Shown here one piece after another: positions 1-11,349 of a DNA stretch of 64,000 bases. This stretch comes from Dromiciops gliroides (Eukaryota > Chordata > Mammalia > Microbiotheria > Microbiotheriidae). Below the pieces are notes generated by a model, which ran no database searches, was not told the origin of the DNA, and saw only the letters and a program-made list of their open reading frames with translations. Each line of letters opens with the position of its first letter. The stretch's first letter is position 1. The stretch is taken from contig NC_057863.1 of NCBI RefSeq assembly GCF_019393635.1, positions 1,180,501 through 1,244,500 of the forward strand, read 5' to 3'. Both the position numbers and the translations under genes were made by a program.

Positions 1-243
1 GATTGAAGCAGACTTTTTTTAAACTTACTTTATTTCTGTTTTCTTTTATAATAGGACTAATATGGAAATATGTTTTGCATAACTACACATATATAAGCTA
101 TATCAAGTTGCCGTATCAATGAGAGAGGTAGGGAGGGAGAGAGAGAATTTGGAATTCAAATGTTTTTAAAACAAATGTTGAAATTTGTATTTACATGTAA
201 TTGAGGGAAAATAAAATACTAAACAAACAATTTAAAAAAAAAA
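1..243 (+). mobile_element. L1 3'-end fragment
   Basis: AT-rich 3' UTR-like sequence with a GGGAGGGAGAGAGAGAATTTGGAA-type stretch and an AATAAAA...AAAAAAA tail at about 208-243. The same ending recurs at about 660 and 1680. Confidence 0.7.
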
Positions 244-249
244 GATTTA

Positions 250-665
250 ACTTTCACTTATATGAACTGACATACAGCGAAGTGAGCTTCAGAACCAGGA
301 GAACGTTGTACGTAGAGACAGCCATATTTTTCGATGAAGAACTGTGACTGACTTAGCTCTTCTCAGCAACACAAGGATCCAAGACAATCCCAAAGGACCA
401 GTGATGAAGCATGCTATCCACCTCCAAAGAAAGAACTGATATTGATTGAGCACAGACAGAACTAGGCTATTTTTCACTCTTTCATTTTGTCTTTTCTTCA
501 AGTTTTCTTATACAAAATGACTAATATGGTAATGTTTTACATAATCGCACATGTATAATCTATATCTGATTGCTTACTGCCTCAGGGACTGGGGAGGGCA
601 GGGAGGGATAGAATTTAGAACTCATAACTTTAAATAAAAATGTTTGTTATCACACAAAAAAATTA
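250..665 (+). mobile_element. L1 3' UTR fragment
   Basis: Contains the marsupial L1 3' segment 'GAACCAGGAGAACGTTGTAC' and the purine-rich GGGGAGGGCAGGGAGGG stretch before a short A-rich tail. It is 5'-truncated. No gene is seen. Confidence 0.7.
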
Positions 666-769
666 ACTTTCCATGAAATGCTTGGGATTCAGCCTGCAGG
701 AACTATAGGAACACTATTACAAGATGCTTTTCACACAAATAAAGACAGATGTAAACAACTGGAGGCATA

Positions 770-1690
770 TTAATTGCTTATGGGTAAATTGAGGTAATAT
801 CATAAAAATGAAATTCTACCCAAATCAATTTATTTATTCAGTGCTATACCAACCAAACTATCAAAAGAGTATTTTATAGAGCTGGAAAAAAACATAAAAT
901 TTATCTGGAAGAAGAAAATGTCAAGAATATCCAAAAAAGTGAAGAATGGTGGTCAGGTCACACCAGATCTCAAACTGTATTACAAAGTGATAATCATCAA
1001 AACAATCTGGTACTATCTAAGAAAGAGAGCAGTGCTTTACGTGGTGGCAAAGAATTGGAAGTTGAGGGGGTGCCCATCAATTGGGGAATGGCTGGACAAG
1101 TTGTGGTATATGAATACAATGGAATACTATTGTGCTATAAGAAACGATGAGCAGGAGGAGTTCAGAGAAACCTGGAGGGTCTTGCGTGGGCTGATGATGA
1201 GTGAGATGAGCAGAACTACAAGAACTTTCTACACAGTAACATCAACATTGAGTGTTGTGATCTACTGTGATGGACTATATTCTTCTCACCAATGCAATGG
1301 CACAGAAGTGTTCCAGGGAACTCGTGATGGAAGAGGATCTCCAAATCCAGGGGAAAAAAAAAAAAAAGAACTGTGGAGTATAGATGCTAAATGAACCATA
1401 CTATTTCTTTTGTTTTTGATGCTGTTGTTTTTTTTCTATTTTGAGGTTTTCCATCATTGCTCTGATTTTTTTCTCTTATAACATGACTAATGCAGAAATA
1501 GGATTAATGTTATTATGTGTGTGTGTGTGTATATATATATATCCTATATCAGATTACCTGCTGTCTAGGGGAGGGGGGAGGGAGGGGAGGGAGGGAGAAA
1601 AATCTGAAATTGTAAAGCTTGTATAAACAAAAGTTGAGAACTATCTTTACATGTAACGGAAAAAAATAAAATACTTTATTAATTAAAAAA
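770..1690 (+). mobile_element. L1 ORF2 C-terminal end plus 3' UTR, with internal deletion
   Basis: An open segment at 918-1394 reads as the end of L1 ORF2 (WKLRGCPSIGEWLDKLWYMN, then NTMEYYCAIRNDE). It is joined at about 1025 to a more upstream ORF2 part, so a stretch between is missing. A short (TG)n/(TA)n at 1518-1541 and an AATAAA plus A-tail end the copy. Confidence 0.8.
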
Positions 1691-1824
1691 AAAGCAGTGG
1701 ATCAGTGGAATAGATTAGGTACACAAGAGACAGTGGTAAATGACCATAGTAATCTAGTGTTTGATAAACCTAAAGATTCAAGCTTTGGAGGCAAGAACTC
1801 ACCATTTGATCAAAGCTGCTGGGA

Positions 1825-1986
1825 GGGGGCAGCTAGGTGGCGCAGTGGATAGATAGAGCACCGGCCCTGGAGTCAGGAGTACCTGAGTTCAAATCTGGCC
1901 TCAGACACTTAACACTTACTAGCTGTGTGACTCTGGGCAAGTCACTTAACCCCCATTGCCTCACTAAAAAAAACAACAACAAAAAA
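1825..1986 (+). mobile_element. WSINE1-type SINE, first of a tandem pair
   Basis: Full SINE: head GGGGGCAGCTAGGTGGCGC, B-box-like GAGTTCAAATC, core GTGTGACTCTGGGCAAGTCA, A-rich tail. It is flanked by GCTGCTGGGA at 1815-1824 and 1987-1996. Confidence 0.9.
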
Positions 1987-1996
1987 GCTGCTGGGA

Positions 1997-2156
1997 AGGG
2001 GCAGCTAGGTGGCGCAGTGGATAGAGCACCAGCCCTGGAATCAGGAGTACCTGAGTTCAAATCCGGCCTCAGACATTTAACACTTACTAGCTGTGTGACC
2101 CTGGGCAAGTCACTTAACCCCAATTGCCTCACTAAAAAAAGAAAGAAAAAAAAAAG
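1997..2156 (+). mobile_element. WSINE1-type SINE, second of a tandem pair
   Basis: Same family and orientation as the copy just before it. It is flanked by GCTGCTGGGA at 1987-1996 and again at 2157-2166. Confidence 0.9.
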
Positions 2157-3039
2157 GCTGCTGGGAAAACTTGAAAGCAGTTTGGCAGAAACTAGGTATA
2201 GACCAACATTTTGCACCATATACCAAGATATGGTCAAAATGGGCACATGATTTAGACATAAAGGGTAATCTCATAAATGAATTAATAGAGCAGGGAATAG
2301 TTTACCTGTCAGATCAATGGGTAAGGGAAGAATTTACAACCAAACAAGAGACAGAGCATTACAAGTAGGGGTAAAATGGATAATTTTTATTATATTAAGT
2401 TAAAAGTTTTTGCACCAAAAAACAAAGAAACAAACAAAAAAACTCCCCAAAACCACAATGCAGCCAAGATTAGAAGGAAAGCAGGAAACTTTGGGGAAAT
2501 TTTTACAGCAAGTTTCTCTGAAAAAGGCCTAATATCTCAAATATATAGAGAACTGAGTCAAATTTATAAGAATAAGAGTTATTCCCCAATTGATAAATGG
2601 TCAAAGGATATAAACAGGCAGTTTTCAGAAGAAATCAAGCCTATCTTTAGTCATGAAAAAATGCTCTAAATTAATATTAATTAGAGAAATGCAAATTAAA
2701 ACAACTCTGAGGTGCCACTTCACACCTATCAGATTGGCTAATATGACAGAAAAGAAAAATATGAATTCGAGAAAGGAGGTAGAAAAATTGGAACACTCAT
2801 ACACTGTTGGTGGAGCTATGAACTGATCCAACCATTCTGGAGACCAATTTAGAGCTATGCTCAAAGGGCAATCAAACTGTGCATACCCTTTGATCCAGCA
2901 ATACTACTGCTAGGTCTGTATCCCAAGGAAGAGGGAGGGAAGAGAGGAAGGGAAAGAATTTGGAACTCAAAATTTTAAAAATGAATGTTACATTATAATG
3001 TGTAATTAAGAAAAATATAAAATTAAGAGAAAAAGAAAA

Positions 3040-4105
3040 CAAAAACAAACAAAAAATGGAACCTTCCCCAGGGATGTCCAGGCTGGCATTTGCAAGGGCT
3101 AAAGGGATCACCCATTACTGCAAAGGGAATCATGGAATGGGTACACTTTGGCAGTGAGGGGGACAGCTGGAGAGGGTCATGGTTGTTGAGCAGAGCACCT
3201 CTAAGCTGGACCTTCTGGCCAAGGTGACAAGGACCTTGTCCCTAGGATGCTTTGGGCTGCTGCTGTGGGTGTGGTCCTTGAAAACCAGCCCCTTGGAAGA
3301 GACCTCAAAGTCCCTCCCACCTGAGGGCGGGGTCTGAAGAGATTCCACGGCTCTTGCCAGAGCCAGGAGAGAGAAAATCAAGATGGCCTGGCGGGTGGGG
3401 ATGGGGGGGGGCTGCACCCCAGAATGCTCAGCCTACCAGGGGACTCCGAGGCCTCAGGCCTCATGCATTTGGTATGTGCTCAGCTTTCTATAGGCACAGA
3501 TGGACTTGGATACATTAAAAACAACTCTGGTTCTGCCAAAGGGGTTTGGCTTGTCTTTTTAAAAATCAAGCTTAGGAATTAGGAGGAAGAGGAGGAGGGA
3601 GAGGAGAATGAGGAGGGGGAGGAGGAGAAGAAGTCATTCCCCAATTGATAAGTGATCAAAGGATATGAACAAGCATTTCCTCATTGGTGCTGCATGAGTT
3701 CGTTCAGTATTGTACCTTGTCCCTTCTGGTCCCCTCCAATCACTTCAAAGGGATGGGAGAGTGGGAGAGGGGGTGCCACAGAGTGCTGGAAGACCTGAGT
3801 TCAAATGTGGCTTCAGACACTTACTACCTAGGTAACCCTGGACAAGCCACTTCACCTCTGTGTGCCTCATCTTGAAGACCTCCAGTGACAGGGAGCTTAC
3901 TCCCTCCAAGATTGTAATGCTTTCTACTTGTGGATGACATCAATCGGTAGGAAGCTTTTCTTGGTATCAGACTGATATTTTGTTCTCTTGGACACCAAAA
4001 TGCAAGTGAAGCCCCCGCCAGCCACTGCCAGCCAAACACCCTCAAACAGCTCCCATGCTGTTCCCTAGTCTCCTTTGTCCTAAGAAGGGGAGGGAGGAGA
4101 ATAAG
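3040..4105. other. Gene-free spacer with MIR and L1 scraps
   Basis: About 3060-3540 is unique-looking sequence without a convincing gene. A (GGA/GAG)n purine tract lies at 3580-3632, a short L1 scrap at 3633-3690, and a plus-strand MIR-type fragment at about 3785-3870 (GACCTGAGTTCAAATGTGG). Only short, unsupported open frames are present. Confidence 0.6.
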
Positions 4106-6091
4106 CATTTCTTTTTTTTCCATATAAATATTTTATAATTTTCCAGTTACATGTAGAGATAGTTTTCAACATTTGTTTTTATAAGATTTCTAGTTTCAAT
4201 TTTTTCTCCCTCCCTCCCTCCCCAAGACAGCAAGTAATCTGATATAGGTTATATATGTACAATCACATTAAATATATTTCTGCATTAGTCATGTTATGAG
4301 AGAAGAATCAGAACAAAAAGGAAAAACCTCAAAAAAGAAAAACAACAGCACCAAAAACAATAGAAATAGTATGGTTCGATCTGCATTCAGATTCAACAGT
4401 TGTTGTTGTGTGTTTTTTTCTGGATTTGGAGAGCATTTTCCATCATGAGTCCTTTGGAACTATCTTGGATCATTGTATTGCTGAGAAGAATCAAGTCTAT
4501 CACAGTTGATCAACACACAATGTTGTTGATACTGTGTACAATGTTCTCCTGGTTCTGTTCCTCTCACTCAGCATCAGTTCATGTGAGTCCTTCCAGGTTT
4601 CTCTGAAATCTGCCTGCTCATGATTTCTTACAGCACAATAGTATTCCATTACATTCATATACCACAACTTGTTTAGCCATTCCCAAATTGATGGGCAGTC
4701 CCTCAATTTCCAATTCCTCACCACCACAAAAACAGCAGCTATAAATATTTTTGTACATGTGGGTCCTTTTCCCTCTTCTATGATCTCTTTGGGAAAAAGA
4801 CCCAATAGCGGTATTGCTGGGTCAAAGGGTACACACGGTTTTATAGCCCTTTGGGCATAATTCCAAATTGCTCTCCAGAATGGCTGGATCAGTTCACAGC
4901 TCCACCAACAATTCATTAGTGTTGTCCCAATTTTTCCATAGCTTCTCCAATATTTATTATTTTCCTTTTTTGTCATATTAGCCAATCTGATAGGTGTCAG
5001 GTGGTACCTCAGAGTTATTTTAATTTGCATCTCTCTAATCATTAGAGATTTAGAGCATTTTTTCATATGGGAATAGATAACTTTGATTTCTTCATCAGAA
5101 AACTGCCTGTTCATATCCTTTGACCATTTCTCAATTGGGGAATGACTTGGATTCTTATAAATTTGATTTAGTTCCCAATATATTTTAGAAATGAGGCCTT
5201 TATCAGAAGTACTGGCTATAAAAATTGTTTCCCAGCTTTCTGCCTCTCTTCTAATTTTGGATGCATTGCTTCTGTTTGTACAAAAACTCTTTAATTTAAT
5301 GTAATTAAAACGTCCATTTTGCATTTCATAATATTCTCTATCTCTTGTTTGGTCATAAACTGTTCTCCTTTCCAAAGATCTGAAAGGTAGACTATTCCTT
5401 CCTCTCCTAATTTACCTATGGTATCACCTTTTATGTCTAAATCATGTACCCATTTTGACCTTATTTTAGTATAAGGTTTAAGATGTTGGTCTATGCCTAA
5501 TTTCTGCCATACTATCTTCCAGTTTTCCCAGCAGTTTTTGTCAAATACTGAGTTCCTATCCCAGAAGCTGGAGTCTTTGGGTTTATCAAACAGTACATTA
5601 CTAAAGTCATTTACTACTGTGTCTCCTGTGCCTAGCCTATTCCATTGATCCGCCATTCTATTTCTTAGCCAGTACCAGATAGTTTTGATGACTGCCGCTT
5701 TATAGTAAAGCTCCAGATTTGGTACAGCTAACCCACCTTCCTGTGCATTTTTTTTCATTATTTCCCTTGATATTCTTGACCTTTTCTTTTTCCAGATGAA
5801 TTTTGTTGTTATTTTTTCTAGTTCTATAAAATAATTTTTAGGTAGTCTGATTGGTATGGGACTGAATAAGTAAATTAATTTAGGTAGAATTGTCATTTTT
5901 ATTATATTAGCCTGGCCTATCCATGATCAGTTGATATTTTTCTAATTATTTAGATCTGATTTGATTTGTGTGAAAAGTGTTTTGTAATTGTGTTCATAAA
6001 GTTCCTGGGATTGTCTTGGCCAGTAGACTCCCAAGTATTTTATATTGTCTACTGTTGCTTTAAATGGAATTTCTCTTTCTATTTCTTGCTG

Positions 6092-6850
6092 CTAGACTTC
6101 ATTGGTCATGTATAGAAATGCTGATGATTTATGTGGATTTATTTTATATCCTGCTACTTTGCTAAAGTCGTTAATTGTTTCAAGTAATTTTTGAGTTGAT
6201 TTTCTAGGATTCTCTAAGTATACCATCATATCATCTGCAAAGAGTGATAGTTTTGTTTTCTCCTTGTTTATTCGAATTCCTTTAATTCCTTTTTCTTCTC
6301 TGATTGCTAAAGCTAACATTTCTAGTACAATATTAAATAATAGAGGTGATAATGGACATCCCTGTTTCACCCCTGATCTTATTGGGAATGCCCCTAACTT
6401 ATCTCCATTACATATGATGCTTGCTGATGGTTTTAGATAGATACTGTTTACTATTTTAAGGCAAGTTCCACCTATTCCTAAGCTCTGTAGTGTTTTTATT
6501 AGGAATGGGTGCTGTATTTTGTCAAAAACTTTCTCTGCATCTATTGAGATAATCATATGATTTTGGTTAGTTTTCTTATTGATGTGGTTGATTATGTTAA
6601 TAGTTTTCCTAATGTTGAACCAGCCCTGCATTCCTGGTATAAATCCCACCTGGTCATAGTGTATTATCCTGGTGATCACTTGCTGTAATCTCCTTGCTAA
6701 TATCTTATTTAAGATTTTTGCATAGATATTCATTAGGGAAATTGGTCTATAATTTTCTTTCTCTGTTTTTGCTCGGCCTGGTTTTGGTATCCACACCATA
6801 TTTATGTCATAAAAGGAATTTGGTAGAACTCCTTCACCTATTTTTTCCAA
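6092..6850 (-). pseudogene. L1 ORF2 reverse transcriptase segment
   Basis: This is the longest open piece of the decayed ORF2 (252 residues). It holds RT palm motifs in order: [29 protein letters not shown]-like [42 protein letters not shown] and [13 protein letters not shown]. Neighbouring ORF2 pieces are in other frames (7052-6834 upstream; 5896-5291 and 5375-4500 downstream), so no complete protein can be made. Confidence 0.9.
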
Positions 6851-7227
6851 AGAATTTGAATAATATTGGAATTAATTGTTCTTTAAATGTTTGGTAAAAT
6901 TCACTTGAAAACCCATCTGGCCCTGGAGATTTTTTCTTAAGGAGTTCATTAATGGCATGTTCAATTTTTTTTTCTGATATGGGCTTATTTAAGGATTTTA
7001 TTTCCTCTTCGGTTAACCCGGGCAGTTTGTATTTTTGTAAATATTTATCCATTTAATTTAGATTGTCAAACTTATTGGCATACAGTTGGGCAAAATAGTT
7101 CCTAATTATTGCTTTAATTTCCACTTCATTGGTGGTGAAATCACCCCTTTCATTTTTGATACTGGTAATTTGGTTTTCTTCTTTCTTTTTAAAATCAAAT
7201 TAACCAATGGTTTATCTATTTTATTGT

Positions 7228-7234
<7 letters not shown>

Positions 7235-7259
<25 letters not shown>

Positions 7260-7395
7260 GGTGGGGCAATGAGGGTTAAGTGACTTGCCCAGGGTCACAC
7301 AGCTAGCAAATGTCAAGTGTCTGAGGCTGGATTTGAACTCAGATGCTCCTGAATCCAGGGCCGGTGCTTTATCCACTGTGCCACCTAGCTGCCTC
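7235..7395 (-). mobile_element. WSINE1-type SINE inside L1 ORF2
   Basis: Reverse-orientation SINE with perfect 15-bp target duplications (TTTATTGTTTTTTTC) at 7220-7234 and 7396-7410, so it inserted after the L1. Confidence 0.92.
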
Positions 7396-7753
7396 TTTAT
7401 TGTTTTTTTCATAAAACCAGCTCTTAGTTTTATTGATTAATTCTATAGTTTTCTTGATTTCAATTTTATTAATTTCTCCTTTAATTTTCAGAATTTCTAA
7501 TTTAGTATTTAGTTGGGGATTTTTAATTTGTTCTTTTTCTAGCTTTTTAAGTTGCATGCCCAATTCATTGATCTCTTTCTCTTTTTTATTGATGTAAGCA
7601 GTCAGTGATATAAAATTTCCCCTAAGCACTGCTTTAGCTGCATTCTATAGATTTTGGTATGTTGTCTCATTATTGTCATTGTCTTGGATGAAGTTACTAA
7701 TTGTTTTATGATTTGTTGTTTGACCCACTCATCCTTTAGAATGAAATTATTTA

Positions 7754-7902
7754 GGGGGCAGCTAGGTAGAACAGTGGATAAAGCACCGGCTCTGAATTCA
7801 GGAGTACCTGATTTCAAATCAGTCCTCAGACATTTGGTACTTAATAGCTGTGTGACATTGGGCAAGTCACTTAACCCTCATTGCCCCACCAAAAAAAAAA
7901 AA
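7754..7902 (+). mobile_element. WSINE1-type SINE inside L1 ORF2
   Basis: Flanked by a perfect 13-bp target duplication ATGAAATTATTTA at 7741-7753 and 7903-7915. It is a diverged copy (AACAGTGG in place of GCGCAGTGG). Confidence 0.92.
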
Positions 7903-8116
7903 ATGAAATTATTTAGTTTCCAATTATGTTTCAGTCTACCTTTCCATGGCTCTTTATTACATGTAATTTTTATTGCATCATGATCTGAGAAGGATGCATT
8001 TACTATTTCTGCCTTTCTACATTGAACTATGAGGTTTTTCTGCCCTAGTACATGGTCAATTTTTGAATATGTGCCATATACTGCTGAGAAAAAGGTATAT
8101 TCCTTTCTATCCCTAT

Positions 8117-8600
8117 TCAGTTTTCTCCAGACATCATATCTAACTTTTCTAACATTCTATTCACATCTTTAACTTCTTTCTTATTTATTTTGTGGCTATA
8201 TTTATCTAATTCTGAGAGGGAAAAATTCAGATCCTCTACTAGTATAGTTTTGCTGTCTATTTCCTCTTGTAACTCATTTAACTTCTCTTCAAAGAATTTG
8301 GATGATATACCACTTTGCGCATACATGTTTAGTATTGATATTTCTTCATTTTCTATAGTACCTTTTAGCAAGATGTAGTTTCCTTCCTTATCTCTTTTAA
8401 TTAGATCTATTTTTGCCTTTGCTTTGTCTGAGATAAGGATTGCTACCCCTGTTTTTTTTTACTTCAGCTGAAGCAGAATATATTCTGCTCCAACCTTTTA
8501 CCTTTACTCTGTAAATATATCTCTGCTTCAAATATGTTTCTTGTAAACAACATAGTGTAGGATTCTAGTTTTTAATCCACTCTGCCATTTGCTTCAGTTT
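8117..8600 (-). pseudogene. L1 ORF2 endonuclease (APE-like) segment
   Basis: Minus-strand reading shows the EN domain in two or more frames: VNGMNSAIK- and LQETYLK-like sequence near 8600-8510, GVAILISDK at about 8440, and ILNMYAQSG in an open stretch at 8371-8117. It is degraded. Confidence 0.8.
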
Positions 8601-9138
8601 TATGGCAGAGTTCATCCCATTCACATTCACAGTTATTATTACTAGCTGTCTATTTCCCTCCATTCTATTTACCCCCTTTGTACTTTCCCCTCTTCTTTCA
8701 CCCTATTCCTCCTCACCAACGTTTTGCTTCTTACCCCTGCCTCCCCCAATGTGCCCTCCCTTTTATCAGCCCCCTCCCTTTTCTTTACCCTTTTCTCCCC
8801 TGCTTCTGCTCTCCCTTCTATTACTCCCCCCTTTTCCCCTTTCCCTTTTACTTCCCTCAAGAATATGCTAAGTTTCTTTATCCAAATGAACTTATATGTT
8901 ATTCCCTCTTTGAATCAAATCTAGTGAGAGTAAGGTTGAAACAATGTTCCCCCCCTTATTTCCCTCTATTGTAATAGTTTTTTTTGCACCTCTTCATATG
9001 ATGTAATTAACCCCATTCCACCTCCTCTTTCCTCTTCTCCCCATAAACTACTTTTTAACCCCTTAATTTTCTTTATATCATCATATCAAAGACAATATTT
9101 ATACCCTCAGTATATAATCCTTCTGTCTGCCCAAATAT

Positions 9139-9176
9139 ATATATATATACATATATATACATATATATATATATAT
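9139..9176. repeat. (TA)n-rich microsatellite in L1 inter-ORF region
   Basis: ATATATATATACATATATATAC-type run between the ORF1 and ORF2 remnants. Confidence 0.85.
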
Positions 9177-9270
9177 GCAGTTCTCAAGAATTATAGGTAT
9201 TATTTTCCCATGTAGGAATGTAAACAGTTTAACCTTAATTGAATAACTTTTTTCCCCTTGTTTACCTTTT

Positions 9271-9576
9271 TTAAACTTCTCTTGAGTCTTGTATATTAAG
9301 ATTTAATTTTCTATTCAGTTCTGATCTTTTCATCAGGAAACCTTGAAAGTCCCCTATTTCGTTGAATGTCCATCTTTTCCCCTGAAAGAAAATGCACAGT
9401 TTTGCTGGGTAATAGATTCTTGGCTGAAATCCAAGCTCCTTTGCCTTCTGGAATATCATATTCCATGCCTTGAGATCCTTTAATTTTGAAGTTGCCAGGT
9501 CCTGAGCAATCCTGACTGTGGCTCCATGATATTTAAATTGCTTCTTTCTGGCTGCTTGGAGTAGTTTCTCCTTCAC
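9271..9576 (-). pseudogene. L1 ORF1p C-terminal domain segment
   Basis: A 101-residue open piece with the ORF1p C-terminal domain pattern (KEKLLQAARKK, ATVRIAQDLA, QPRIYYPAKL, SELNRKLNLN). ORF1p is the trimeric RNA-binding chaperone of L1. The N-terminal part is interrupted by an LTR and SINEs. Confidence 0.85.
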
Positions 9577-9820
9577 CTGGTAATTCTGGAATTTGGCTAC
9601 AATATTCCTTTGAGTTTTCCTTTTGGGGTCTCTTTCAGGAGGTGATCAGTGGATTCTTTCAATGATGATTTTATCCTCTGATTCTATAATATCAGGGCAG
9701 TTCTCCTTAATAATTTCCTGGAATATGGTGTCTAGACTCTTTTTCTCATCACGGCTTTCAGGCAGTCCAATGATTCTCAAATTGTCTCACCTGGATCTGT
9801 TTTCCAGGTCAATTGTCTTT

Positions 9821-10193
9821 TGTAACGATTGGAATGACGCCACCTGCTGGAGACTTACTGTAGAAGAGTTCTGCCCGTGAAGCGAAGGTCTTTGAGGGCA
9901 AGACCAGGAGTCTTTTCTTTGGCATCAGGAAGTGACGCGGGCTAGTGGGAGGAGGAAGGAAGAGACTGGTGGCTCGGTCTCACTCTCTTTCCTTAGGACG
10001 CTGGTGGAGAGGGGAGCTAGAAATGCACTCTCCCTTTAATAGATAGGAATCTAGGCCTTTCTCTCTCTCTTTACCAAATTCTTATTCTCCTTAATAAATG
10101 CTTAAAAGTCTAACTCTTGCTAAAGCTTATAATTTATTGGCAACCACTCATTAGATATTTTAGACAGACTAGCTAGAATTTTAGCCCTTAACA
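9821..10193 (+). mobile_element. Solo LTR of an endogenous retrovirus (4-bp duplication)
   Basis: A 373-bp TG...CA-bounded unit with an AATAAA signal near 10092 and the same 4-bp direct repeat CTTT at 9817-9820 and 10194-10197. It lies within the L1 ORF1 region, so it is younger than that L1. Only one LTR is present, with no internal region: a fossil left by LTR-LTR recombination. The 4-bp duplication suggests a class I (gamma-like) family; the exact family was not identified. Confidence 0.8.
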
Positions 10194-10371
10194 CTTTCCA
10201 ATGAGGTATTTTACATTGTCTTCTATTTTTTCATTCTTTTGATTTTGTTTGACTCATTCCTGGTGTCTCATGAAGTCATTAGCTTCCAACTGTCCAATTC
10301 GAATTTTTAAGGCATTGTTTTCTTCAGTCAGATTAGGTACCACCTTTTCCAATTGGCCAAATGAATTTTTT

Positions 10372-10520
10372 TTTGTTTTTTGCAGGGCAGTGGGGGTTAA
10401 GTGACTTGCCCAGGGTCACACAGCTAGTAAGTGTATAAAGTGTCTGAGGCCAGATTTGAACTCAGGTCCTCCTGAATCCAGGGCCAGTGCTCTATCCACT
10501 CTACCACCTACCTGCCCCCC
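10372..10520 (-). mobile_element. WSINE1-type SINE in the L1 ORF1 region
   Basis: Flanked by CAAATGAATTTTTT at 10358-10371 and 10521-10534. Reverse orientation. Confidence 0.9.
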
Positions 10521-10687
10521 CAAATGAATTTTTTAAGGAATTTTTTTCTTCAGTCAATCTTTGTGCTTCCTTTTCCAAGCTGCTGGTTCTTTTTTCATAA
10601 TTTTCTTGTGTTGCTTTCATTTCTCTCCCCACTTTTTCTTCTACTTCTCTCAACTGATTTTTTAAAAATTGATTTTCATTTATTTAT

Positions 10688-10834
10688 TTATTTTTTTTTG
10701 CAGGGCAATGGGGGTTAAGTAACTTGCCCAGGGCCACACAGCCAGTAAGTGTCAAGTGTCTGAGGCCAGATTTGAACTCAGGTCCTCCTGAATCCAGGAC
10801 TGGTGCTTTATCCACTGCTCCACCTAGCTGCCCT
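10688..10834 (-). mobile_element. WSINE1-type SINE, array member A
   Basis: First of four head-to-tail reverse-orientation SINEs. It is the most diverged of the four (TTAAGTAACTT, GGGCCACACAGCC). Confidence 0.88.
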
Positions 10835-10840
10835 CAATTG

Positions 10841-10992
10841 ATTTTTTTTTCTTTTTGGTAAGGCAATTGGGGTTAAGTGACTTGCCCAGGGTCACACAGC
10901 TAGTAAGTGTTAAGTGTCTGAGGCCAGATTTGAACTCAGGTACTCCTGACTCCAGGGCTGGTGTTCTATCCACTACGCCATCTAGCTGCCCC
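10841..10992 (-). mobile_element. WSINE1-type SINE, array member B
   Basis: Shares GGTGTTCTATCCACTACGCC and the following CTCAATTGATTTTTTG with member C, which is not expected of independent insertions. Confidence 0.88.
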
Positions 10993-11002
10993 TCAATTGA
11001 TT

Positions 11003-11163
11003 TTTTGTTTTGTTTTGTTTTGTTTTTAGTGAGGCAATTGGGGTTAAATGACTTGCCCAGGGTCACACAGCTAGTAAGTGTTAAGTGTCTGAGGCCGGAT
11101 TTGAACTCAGGTACTCCTGACTCCAGGGCTGGTGTTCTATCCACTACGCCATCTAGCTGCCCC
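11003..11163 (-). mobile_element. WSINE1-type SINE, array member C
   Basis: Nearly identical to member B at its end and to member D at its beginning (GGGGTTAAATGACTT). Its oligo tail is (TTTTG)n. Confidence 0.88.
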
Positions 11164-11173
11164 TCAATTGATT

Positions 11174-11349
11174 TTTTGTTTTGTTTTGTTTTGTTTTGTT
11201 TTGTTTTGTTTTTAGTGAGGCAATTGGGGTTAAATGACTTGCCCAGGGTCACACAGCTAGTAAGTGTTAAGTGTCTGAGGCCGGATTTGAACTCAGGTAC
11301 TCCTGACTCCAGGGCCAGTGCTCTATCCACTGCACCACCTAGCCGCCCC
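11174..11349 (-). mobile_element. WSINE1-type SINE, array member D
   Basis: Has an expanded (TTTTG)n tail and ends at another CTCAATTGATTTTT copy. Confidence 0.88.

Larger units (their letters stand above)
1691..2990 (+). mobile_element. L1 ORF2 3' part, interrupted by two SINEs
   Basis: Plus-strand L1 ORF2 pieces: DQWNRLGT-like at 1697-1820, then AVWQKLGIDQHFAPYTKIWSK from about 2176, and KDINRQFSEE near 2610. The gap 1825-2156 is two SINEs. The element is decayed, with multiple frame breaks, and ends near 2930-3030 in a rearranged purine-rich 3' tail. Confidence 0.8.

Noticed and set aside
1840-1900. Possible tRNA gene (A- and B-box-like sequences)
   Set aside because: The boxes belong to tRNA-derived SINE heads; no cloverleaf or terminator is present, and the same sequence recurs throughout the window.
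1833-2250. Repeated peptide frames (APALESGVPEFKSGLRHLTL type) here and at more than ten other places
   Set aside because: These are SINE sequences that happen to be open; SINEs do not code for protein.
6092-6850. Possible active reverse-transcriptase gene
   Set aside because: The RT segment is one open piece of an L1 whose neighbouring ORF2 pieces are in other frames, with SINE insertions elsewhere in the element.
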